NCBI GenBank assembly: GCA_900290385.1
Contig: OMSV01000144.1
Span: 1-21,238, forward strand
Reading direction: 5' to 3'
DNA from: Syntrophobacter sp. SbD2
GTDB lineage: Bacteria > Desulfobacterota > Syntrophobacteria > Syntrophobacterales > Syntrophobacteraceae
Length of the DNA stretch: 21,238 nt
The notes below the pieces were generated by a model. That model saw only the letters and a list, made by a program, of their open reading frames with translations. It was not told the origin of the DNA and did not search any database. Position 1 is the stretch's first letter. Each line of letters begins with the position of its first letter. Positions 1 to 9,000 of the stretch are shown piece after piece. Both the position numbers and the translations under genes were made by a program.

Positions 1-204
1 ACTGAAAAAAGCGCTCCGCGCTTTGTGCCCTCGGATATGATCGAACCCACAACCAAGTGCCTGGATGAGTTGGAAAAAAGTATCACGGCGATCAAGTCGC
101 GCGGATATCTGCACCAGCAAAAAATTTCGATCAATGAAGACTCGCAGCGATATTTGGAGCAGTTCAGAACGACATTGTCCGAATTGAGTTTGAAAGTAAG
201 GTGA
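1..204 (+). CDS. C-terminal end of an unrecognised helical protein (5' truncated by window edge)
   Basis: Frame 1 is open from the first base and ends at the TGA at 202-204, giving the last 67 residues of a protein that begins outside the window. The segment is rich in Glu, Lys, Leu and Gln and looks helical or coiled-coil, with no visible catalytic motif or membrane span. It reads into the downstream genes with no room for a terminator, so it is probably part of the same operon. I do not recognise the family; the missing N-terminus may hold the informative domain. Confidence 0.7.
   Translation, partial: TEKSAPRFVPSDMIEPTTKCLDELEKSITAIKSRGYLHQQKISINEDSQRYLEQFRTTLSELSLKVR
198..201 (+). promoter_or_regulatory. 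Possible ribosome binding site for the 14-codon ORF at 207
   Basis: AAGG lies five bases before the ATG at 207 and inside the end of the preceding gene, whose stop codon is at 202-204. The spacing is good, and it is the main reason to take the tiny ORF seriously. Confidence 0.35.
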
Positions 205-206
205 CG

Positions 207-251
207 ATGAGAGAACGCGTTTGCGCAAGCTGCGGAAACCGGAGCATCTGA
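207..251 (+). CDS. Possible 14-residue coupling peptide with a CxxC motif
   Basis: An ATG at 207 opens a 14-codon ORF (MRERVCASCGNRSI) ending at TGA 249-251. It starts two bases after the stop of the upstream gene and has an AAGG with good spacing. Its stop overlaps the ATG of the next gene as TGATG, the usual arrangement for translational coupling. The peptide carries a Cys-x-x-Cys-Gly knuckle like those opening zinc ribbons, and two other genes of this operon begin with zinc ribbons, so it might be the stump of a degraded zinc-ribbon gene. It could equally be chance: an ORF this short carries little statistical weight and no function is proposed. Confidence 0.28.
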   Translation: MRERVCASCGNRSI

Positions 252-853
252 TGGCAAAAAAACTAGATCAATTCGAGAAAGAAATTGGGTCAAAAATCTC
301 TTCGGTGGAACGTAGTGCCGCCAATGCCGTCCGCGATCTTGAAGATATGACAAGGGATTACGATTCCTTCATAGATGAGAGGTCTCTTCCACACAATTAC
401 CAGACGACATCAAGGCGTGGACCGAAGGCGTCTATCCAGCAGGGGCTTCCCGGCCAGATAGACAGAAACCTTCAGGATTTTAAGAGCATGATCGAGTACA
501 TCCGGGAGCAGTCGCCCTCAGGTCTTTTTGATCTACTGACAGATACTGCCCGCATGGAATCCGGTGAGTTGAGCGAGCGGCAGAAAGGCGCCATGGGTGA
601 TATCGAGAAGTTATTCGAACAGCAGCGGAAAAATCTAAATCACGTGCGCCGTCAGATTGAATTTGGAAGTTTGGCAATCATGGCGGACTATCAGTGTAGG
701 GCACGCGTCGGCGGTCAAGCTGCAAACGCCGGCTCCGAACAGGCAAACGGGGTTAGTGGGATCGATGCACTCAAGCGCAGGACTGAAGCGCTGGGAACAT
801 TCGTCCAAATTCTGGTCGGCAAACTTAAATCACTTCAGGATGCCTTGAAATAG
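251..853 (+). CDS. Unrecognised soluble helical / coiled-coil protein, 200 aa
   Basis: The product begins MAKKLDQFEKEIGSK and is highly charged and helical, with no signal peptide or membrane span, so it is probably cytoplasmic. Likely coiled-coil stretches are at residues about 1-50, 105-145 and 170-200, with a glycine/proline-rich break near 58-72. I chose the ATG at 251 because GGAG lies six bases upstream. A TTG at 221 in the same frame would add ten residues but lacks a comparable ribosome site. It ends 12 bases before the membrane-protein gene at 866. The family is not recognised. Its position at the head of the membrane module suggests an adaptor or assembly role, which is inference from neighbours only. 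Confidence 0.75.
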   Translation: MAKKLDQFEKEIGSKISSVERSAANAVRDLEDMTRDYDSFIDERSLPHNYQTTSRRGPKASIQQGLPGQIDRNLQDFKSMIEYIREQSPSGLFDLLTDTARMESGELSERQKGAMGDIEKLFEQQRKNLNHVRRQIEFGSLAIMADYQCRARVGGQAANAGSEQANGVSGIDALKRRTEALGTFVQILVGKLKSLQDALK

Positions 854-865
854 CAGGACGAATCG

Positions 866-2047
866 ATGGCAGTAAAAATGGTTCTCAACCGGATGAGGTC
901 GTTATTTCGGTCGTTTACTGAACTGGAGAACACTGCCGTTGCGTTGGGGCTTCTCAAAGGTCTGAGGAAGTTCGCCGGATACCTCCGTAATTTCTATGAG
1001 CCAAGCCCAGCCGAATTTAGTTTCTTCCAAAAGCATGCGGTCTTCCAATTTTTCTCTTCTCGTATAAGGCGCCTGACCGGGTTTGTAAGGAGATTCCATC
1101 TTTCTTCCACCCTTGCATGGGTGTTGACTACCCTGGCCGGACTAAGTATAGGGGGTTATCTGCTGGGGCTAGCCGCATTTGATTTTGCTCACCTGGGATT
1201 CCGCTTGGTTGCCCTGTTCTGGGATAAGATCGTGCTTGGAATCTATTCAATAACTGGATTTCATCGAATATGGTGGATCGTCGTTTCAGGGATGATTTTT
1301 GCGATTATCTTCCTGGTGCGTCCCTGGGCAATACACCGTACCGGAGGGCGGGTCTCACGGTTACGCTTCCTGCTGGCAGGTTACCTTTTACTCTACACGC
1401 TTTACTTTGCCCTGGCTTGGCAGCTCCAGTATTATGTCTGGAATTTTTTTTGGGTAATTGCGCTTTTGCTCGGGCTTGCCTGTCATTTCCTATCAATTCT
1501 CAGCATCGCTTTGCTGTCGTGCTTAACGAACAGGTGCCCACCGCTCAACGAGCTGTATATTAAAGAAACGAAAAGCATAATCGACGAGGACTTCAGGGGC
1601 ATACGCAAGTGGAGAAAAGATCCGATCCGCCGCCGGGACGCCCTCAGGGGCAAGGGGCAACGGACGGAGAGCGAGTGTCTGAAACAGATCTTCGGTTATT
1701 CCTCTTTCGGGCTCATCGTTTCTCGATCAGCGGTAAAGATTTTCGATTTCCTTCTTGGAAGCTGGGTGAAGAAGGTTTTTCGACTTCAAGAGCGCGGAAT
1801 GGGGCGTATAGATTCCATGAGGCGCTTGTTCGTAGGCTTTGCACGAGTAGTTTCCATGGGATGGCTTTTCGATCTGTTGTTCAGGGAAGAGCATTATGTA
1901 ATGCACTTCGATATGGTGCTTTCAGACATGATGGCACAAGAACACGCCAGGGCGTGGGCGGCGATGACTGAGGAAGCCCTTCACCCTGCGTTCGACGCCA
2001 CCTGCGAGCCCGGGATTTTCATTAACGTAAAGGCTGACCAAGAATGA
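866..2047 (+). CDS. Unrecognised multi-pass inner-membrane protein, 393 aa
   Basis: The ATG at 866 follows AGGA with a seven-base spacer. The first 80 residues are basic and aromatic (many Arg, Phe and Ser). They are followed by a hydrophobic block at about residues 83-220 that can hold four or five membrane spans (approximately 83-105, possibly 111-129, 135-152, 166-186 and 192-220). The C-terminal part, about 225-393, is strongly basic at first and then amphipathic, and is probably cytoplasmic. No transporter or enzyme signature is visible. The gene overlaps the next by four bases (ATGA at 2044-2047), so the two products are likely made together. It may supply the membrane base of the envelope complex encoded here; this is inferred from context only. 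Confidence 0.8.
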   Translation: MAVKMVLNRMRSLFRSFTELENTAVALGLLKGLRKFAGYLRNFYEPSPAEFSFFQKHAVFQFFSSRIRRLTGFVRRFHLSSTLAWVLTTLAGLSIGGYLLGLAAFDFAHLGFRLVALFWDKIVLGIYSITGFHRIWWIVVSGMIFAIIFLVRPWAIHRTGGRVSRLRFLLAGYLLLYTLYFALAWQLQYYVWNFFWVIALLLGLACHFLSILSIALLSCLTNRCPPLNELYIKETKSIIDEDFRGIRKWRKDPIRRRDALRGKGQRTESECLKQIFGYSSFGLIVSRSAVKIFDFLLGSWVKKVFRLQERGMGRIDSMRRLFVGFARVVSMGWLFDLLFREEHYVMHFDMVLSDMMAQEHARAWAAMTEEALHPAFDATCEPGIFINVKADQE

Positions 2048-3027
2048 AAGACCAGCGGCTTTCAGATGGCACCGCCCGCTTTATCTATCTAAAGATGCTC
2101 GCCTGCGAGTTTTTCCTCAAAATAGGCGAGTCCAGCCTGCTGTGGCGGGCATTCATCGAGGCTAGCAACCTGCTGGATCACCTGGATCTGTGCCATGAAT
2201 TGCAGTTTATCGGGCTTCAGCCGCAGGAGGAATTGGAGTGGATCAAGGCAAACCGGGATGAAACGGTCAAAATGACAATCGATATCCAAGAGCGCCTCGT
2301 CGAAAATCTGCATGGGAACTCCCAGATCGATCCCGCCATCAGGGATTTTAGTGAGCACGTTGCATGCTTTATAGGTTTTAGGTCATGTCTTAACTCGATC
2401 CCCCCGGCGGGTCAAAGCCCGGATATCAGGGAGAACCGCAAGGACGATTTTTTTGATTGCATCCGAAGTTTCAAAGAAGTGAGATCGAAGATCGCGAGTG
2501 ATCCTTTAGATCGGCTCTTTCATGAAGCCGCAAAGGAGATGAAAACCTTTGGCATAAGCCAAGCCGAACTTACAGGGATGATGCGTCGGATCACTTTCTC
2601 AGACAGATCGCTTTTGCAAAATAGGGGTATATTCAGGATCAGCCAGGAAAAACGTCACATGGTGTATTCGAGATCTGCGGCACGGAAGGTTCCACCAGGC
2701 GTTTATGTAACGCCCGCTCTGGACCGGTATCTCATTGCCCGCGACCTCCTTCTGGATACCCAGCGAAGCTGGGGGCGCTTTGTTCCGCTGGAATACAATC
2801 ATTACATCATTAAGTACTATGAGGAGCCGCATTACTGGGATAGCAGGCACCTCTACATGAACCAGCAGGATTATTTGCGATTGGGGTTTGCATGTTATCT
2901 GTACGCAATGGAAATCGGAAATTCGGACAGGTACAGTCGAATGATTCATCGGAAGTCTATCGATGCGATCAGAAGATCTCATACATATTTTCCCGTTGAA
3001 CTGGGGGAGACATTATGGGGTATTTGA
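2044..3027 (+). CDS. Unrecognised soluble protein, 327 aa, aromatic-rich C-terminus
   Basis: The start codon overlaps the stop of the upstream membrane-protein gene (ATGA), and no strong ribosome site of its own is visible, so translation is probably coupled. There is no signal peptide or membrane span; a cytoplasmic location is likely. Residues 1-180 look largely helical, with Leu-Glu-Lys-rich segments and several cysteines. Residues about 250-290 are unusually rich in Tyr, His and Trp. The last 13 bases overlap the start of the giant propeller gene at 3015. I do not recognise the family. The tight coupling on both sides suggests it binds one of the two flanking membrane proteins, which is inference. 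Confidence 0.78.
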   Translation: MKDQRLSDGTARFIYLKMLACEFFLKIGESSLLWRAFIEASNLLDHLDLCHELQFIGLQPQEELEWIKANRDETVKMTIDIQERLVENLHGNSQIDPAIRDFSEHVACFIGFRSCLNSIPPAGQSPDIRENRKDDFFDCIRSFKEVRSKIASDPLDRLFHEAAKEMKTFGISQAELTGMMRRITFSDRSLLQNRGIFRISQEKRHMVYSRSAARKVPPGVYVTPALDRYLIARDLLLDTQRSWGRFVPLEYNHYIIKYYEEPHYWDSRHLYMNQQDYLRLGFACYLYAMEIGNSDRYSRMIHRKSIDAIRRSHTYFPVELGETLWGI

Positions 3028-6000
3028 GGGGTCTTCAGCGTCGCCTTGAAAGAAAATCGAAGGCGCCAGGCCCAGTCGAAGGCCTCAATATCCGTACTTC
3101 TTTTCTGCGGGAGACGCCCTCGCAGGTGGGGCTGAGCATAACCGGATTAAAATTGTTCGTTATCATCGGGATAGCTCTGCTCATCACTTTCACGTGGCTT
3201 GTGCTCACTATTCCCAAGTACGACTATATTGTGGAAAAACGTCTGGGAGACAACTACAGGGCCGTTTTTTCCAAGGATCCACCCGACCGCCCCCCCGGAC
3301 CGAGTGCTCACGAAGGTCTTTATCGGCCCGAGGTTACCGACATGGACCAGGACGCCGCTACCGTCTACCTGGCTACAAGGGGGCACGGTATTCAGGCGCT
3401 TTCGAAAGGCAATTCGCTGTGGAAAACGTACGACGCCATTACATCGCGTGGAGAGCTGCAAAACGACATAATGCAGGTCAAATACAGGAATGAGGAAACC
3501 GGTAGACGAGTCTGGACACTTGGTTGCGACGGCAGCGTCACCCTTGGCAAAATACACACTTTCGGCATAGATTTTCAGCGCCTCTTTGCGTCCGGGTTCT
3601 GGCGCTACATCACAATGGATGACATAACGGCTGCGCTCATGGTCGGAGAAAGCCACGTTGTTTTTGGCACCTCCGGAAAGGGAGCCGGCGCATACAACAC
3701 AGTCAGTCATACGTGGGCCGATTTTAAAGAATTACAGGACTTGAAGATAAAAAATATCTTTCACCACGAGGATACCCTTTGGTTTTTGACCGACCGCGGA
3801 GTTTTCGTCCACAAGGCCCAACAAAGCCAGAATTCGGATGTAAAGTTTGCGCACCTGTTGAGTCATCGCCTGGACCAGGTGGATCTTTCGGATCTTCGTG
3901 TATTCGGTCCTGATCAGGCAATTGCCTTAACCAGGGATCACGGCTTGTATTTTTACAAAAACGGGTGGTCAGAAAAACTACTCGGGGGCGAAGCAGTAGC
4001 AGGGCTCAGCCAGGAAGCGATCCGATTTTCGTTCAGTTGGGAGAACCTCATCGTGGTAATCGGCGAAAAATTCGGAGTCGCAGCCTATGACCCCGATAAG
4101 CGCAACTGGCGCATTCTTCTGAATGGACCGCTTGCCGCGCTACATGGCTGCGATCATGATGAACACACCGTTGCCCTTGCCTCGGAGGATGGTCTTTATT
4201 TTATCCGCAAATCCGGAGTGGACCATCTTCTTGCGGGCGATACCGTCCTTAAAGCAAGTTTGTGGGATGGCGGATGCCTCTATCTTTTGCGAGGAGACGG
4301 CGCAAAAGAGCGGGCTGGCTGGATAAGTCCCTCCGGAACCAGGACCATCCTTTTCTCGAACACTTCGTTGAACCTTCAGACTCAGCCCGTAATAACCACA
4401 GTTGCATTCCATGAAGGCCAGTTCTGGATAGGCACACAAAACAGCGGCATTATCCGCTATACCGTCCAGGGCCGTGTGATCGAACAGGCAAACGAATCCG
4501 ATAAGGGGCAGATTCGCCAAGTAAAACGGCTCGAGGTAATTGCTGACAAGCTTTTTTTGCTTGCAGACGGGTTGCTTTACCGGCGGGATGAACAAAAGTG
4601 GGTTCTGTTGCGTGAAGGGGTAAGCGATTTCAAGGTTGAACCCAAGTCAGAGGTCCTGTGGGTCAAGACATCAGCAGGCGAGCTGCTATGGAGCGGCAAA
4701 AGTGGCGAAGAACCTTGGTTCTCCGGCAAGGGACCCGAAAAGCTGCAAACCGATGCTGCGCTCGCCGTTTTTTCCCCTCTGGGAGAAGATCCTAAAATTC
4801 TGTTCGCTGATCTGAGCACCCGTAAGCTTCACGCCTACCATCTCAAGCGCGCTTTATGGGACAAACCCCTGGATATTCCGGGAACTCACAATTTCACATC
4901 TTTTTCGCCCGCTCAAGACGCGCTCTACTCAGTGGGTCCAGGCGGAGCCTTGTACCGGAATGAGCAAGTCCTCCTCGGTGGATCGAAGCCCGAGTTCCCG
5001 CTCAACAATACCCTTTGGGTGCAACAGCCCGGCGGCCCCGACTCCCCGGTTGCTGTATATGGACCAGGGGCTCGCGTCGATTACGATCCAAAGACAGGCC
5101 AGTGGAAATCAAAGGGTCACTATCACTTTCTCCAAAACAACGAGGAGGTTGCGAATCTTTTCCCCATTCTGCCGGATGTGGGGGGCAAGTTGGTGCGAAC
5201 TTCCACAGATCGTTTGCTGATTGTTGACACGGACTGGGAAAACGGAGTTCTGGTTAATGGGGGATCTGGAGAGCACTTTGATGGCGAATCCTTGTGGAAT
5301 CTAACTGGGGATGGATCGGTTACAGGACAGCACATTGAAAAAAATCAGGATCGGAGCTTCAACATTCAGCAATCCGAATTCTTTTCGGGCGCCGCCCCTA
5401 ACCTCTCCCATGTGCTCGAATCCTGGTATGCGGCGCCAAATCTTTATTTTGTGACAACTCAAACGTTTTCCGTATATGACACGAACACAAATTCATGGAG
5501 CAACAAAAGCCTTCCTCAAGACACACTGAAGGCCGAGGTCAATGGTTCCGCCCTGCAATTGGTCTCAAGAGACAAGATCCACAACCTTGCATGGCCATCG
5601 CTAACCGGAAAGTCTATTCCTCTGCCTCAAGGCGATTTCAAGAATCTGAACTCTGACGGCAAGGAAACAATAGTAACGGTCGGTGACGGAACATCGAGGA
5701 GAGTATTTTATCTCGCGAATAAGTCCTGGACGCAAATGCCTGGCAATCGGGCGGGTTTCAAAGGCGACCTCGGAGCGGTCACCCACCTCTTTGTGAATGA
5801 CAATTCACTCTGGGTCTACGACCGGGATGGGACCGCCGGCCGGTACGCGGCAGGGAATTGGGAAAGTTTCCGGACGCCCGGGTCTTTCGAAATGAAAGCA
5901 TTCTGGCGCGGGCCTAACAACGGTCTTTTCCTCGTTGGGAAAAGGAGTCGATCCGACCGGACAGATTTCCCTGCATGCTATCTCACAGAGAATTCATTTT

Positions 6001-9000
6001 CAATGCTCTATCCCCTGCCCTCTGCAGTGGCTGAGTTTCGCGTGGAACAAGAAAGATTTCTTTGGCTCCGGGACCCGGCCGGAGAGCTTTTTGTTTATGA
6101 TCTCGCAAATCCTCAAACAGCAGGGCTTAGCATTAGCAAGGCGGTGTTTTCCGCCCAAAACGGGACCAAGTTTACCTACTTCTATGACTTCGTTAACGGC
6201 GTGTATGCCCGAACGGCCGTCAGCCCTGAAGACAGCGGATTTAAAGCAAGGATAGCCGCCGCAGAAATCACCGAATACTACCTGGAAAGATCCGCCAACA
6301 AGGATGAGATAGAAAGGATATACCTGCAGACTAGGCGCGGGATGTATGTTTTCGAAAAACGAGCGCAAGGGTGGTGGCTCGTTTCGGAATACCTCTCCAT
6401 CGGGAAACTGCAAATAGATGATGCCATGGAGCGGATAGCTTCTCCCGGAGAACAGGTCGAACCGGGTACACTCCCGCCTGAAAAAGCCCACTTCAGTGTT
6501 TCGGTATCCGAGGAAGGGTCGTATCCTTTCATGAAAGCTTTGCACGGGAAGATCAAACCCGGGCGCTATGCCGATCAGGCGCAGGAAGAAATGCCGGGGA
6601 AGCCTGTATCCACCGAGGTGAGCGTTGGAGGGATCAAGGCCGTCCTCACTGCTTCCGGCCCAAAGTATTATGTATCTGCTCAGGCTGGCTCGACCATCGA
6701 GATTACGCACGCTGCAGGGCAGTTTGAAACGGATTCTCCAATCCTTGATGCCGCTCCCACGTCGAACGGCCAGTGGGCGGTCCTGCGTGAAAAGAGTTTT
6801 GCTCTTTATGCGGACCGAGGACTATCAAAGGTCGTCGAGTTCTCAAAATCTCTTAGGCCTTTTTCACAGTCCGCTTTCCTGGAAATCGTAGGGAGCGATC
6901 TGGTCCTGCACGATGAAGACGGCCTTTACACGCTTTCAACGCAAAAAAATGAGGTCCGGCCTTTCAAGTACACGGCAAAAAACTTCATCTATTCGGATGA
7001 CGTTACGGCATTGAAGGTTGAGCGGAATGGAAGGACTATTTCTGCAAACGTTAACGGACAGCCCTTTTGGGGACAAAGAAAGCTTCCGGCAGACGAGATC
7101 CGGAAAATAGGCACCGAGAAATCGAAGCTTTACTTATTGGGCGGCCAGGGCCTGTGGAGCTTCTCAACTATGGGCGGCAAACTGTCCCAGAGAGTTCGCA
7201 TCGATCTGCCTCACCGGGGCGCCGCGCAGCCTTCGTTCAAGTCATGTACCGATGGAACGCTAAGGCTCGAGTCGGATCGTAAGCTGTTCGCGATTTCATC
7301 CCAACGGAAAGAGGTTGGGATCGATGATTGCGCCGCTTCAAAAGTTGAGGCAAAAGAAAATGCATGGAAATGGCTCAGCGGACCCGATAGTAAGGGGCTG
7401 GTCTTCGAAACAGAAGTGGAAGGGAAGCCGCAGAGAGTTGATCGGCAGGCGTGTGACGGATGCGGTTTTCGCGACGACGTCTTCACCTGGGTGGCTGCTC
7501 ACGGCGGCAAAGTGTATGCCGCGAATGGGCTTGGCGTTACAACCGTCTCGGCGGGCGGTAAAGAGAAGGTGTTTTTATCTGGAAAGCAGGTTGAGGAGCT
7601 AAAGGACTTTGACGGAACGCTTTTCTCACATTCAGGCGACAACTTGTATAGACTCAGCACGACGGGTGCATGGGAACCATATTCAAAATACTCTTCGAGC
7701 CGGATATTCGATCAGTTTACGCCTGTTTATTCAGACTGCCTGCTCAAGTTAGAGTCAAAGCACGGCGCAGTCCGAATCAGGACTTCCGAGGACCAGCCAG
7801 TTTATTGGGATTCTTCGCTCCGCAAGTTCAAGACGGATATTATCGCCGATTTCGCCCCATTTGGTGAAGAACTTTTCGCGATAAACAGCCAGGACGGCCG
7901 GGTGATCTCTTTTGATAGCGGGGGGAGCCGGACAGGGTGTTATATTGGGGCGGCGCATGTAAAAAAGCTGGATGTCTACGGCTCAAATCTCTACGCCATC
8001 GGCCCAGGGGAGGTTCGTGCCCTGAAGAGAACCGGGGCGGAGACACGGTTCGATGAGACAACTCCTATAGTCGATCTGCCCAGTTTCGGAGGGCTAGCTT
8101 TTCAGATAAATCTTCTCTCGGGAAATAATGAGGCGTCGATATTACCCGCTGCCGGGGGCCGAGTACTCGAGCGATACTGGTCGGAGGGCCGTTTTTCATT
8201 CGACACGGTCCACTCACTTGAAGGGGGCGATCTCTCATGGTGGGTATCGAGCGCCGCCGGGTTGATTGCACTGCGTGACAGGGAGACGGCCCCCATTGAG
8301 AAGATGTTCACGTCGCCGACCAATATGGAAGGAATGGCCCAAAAGGATGGTCGTCTGCATGTTCTTGCTGGCCGGGAGGAAAAACTGCTGGACGAGAAGA
8401 GCGAACGATTCATCGCGCCTGAGAAATCGGCTTTTACCAGGACTGTGTTCGATTTTGCCTCAACCGGTAAAGAAGGTGGTTATTCCTGGAGAGCGAGCGA
8501 GGTTGCACAGACTGACCCTAGACCCACTTTCCTGTTGAAAACTCAAAGCCACTCCGATCCGGAAGTTTTTCGCGAAGGCATCTTTGTTTGGGACTACGTT
8601 CTGCAAGGGGCACGTGATGACCGGAGCGAACGTTATTGGCTGATAAGTCCCGGACATATCAGCGTAAACGCAGTAGAGGCTTCGGAGGGGGCAGGAACAA
8701 GACTGACCGTTTTCGACTTCCCGGAAATGCCTCTCGATACCCCACCGGGGTACTCCATGGCAGACGCCGTGTTTCGCGACGGCGTTCTGTTCGCCCTTTT
8801 CACCAATGACAAAGGAGAAGAACTGGTAAGAAAACGCTTTCAGCAAGGGTGGGCGCCGACGACCGCATCTGAGTACCCCTTCTGGTATCCGGCCGTCGAA
8901 TTCAACCTAAAGGAAAATATCTGGAAGGCTTACCAGATTACACACACCCACTTTTACAGCCGCTTAGGAATTTTCAATTTTATTGGACCAAAAGATTATC

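Noticed and set aside
221..853. TTG start at 221 for the first complete gene
   Set aside because: The ATG at 251 has GGAG at good spacing and the added residues look unlike the rest; the TTG has no comparable ribosome site.
6000..6710. Long minus-strand open frame (236 codons) inside the giant propeller gene, and similar ones elsewhere
   Set aside because: They lie wholly opposite strong plus-strand genes, lack ribosome sites or recognisable motifs, and have composition expected of antisense shadows.
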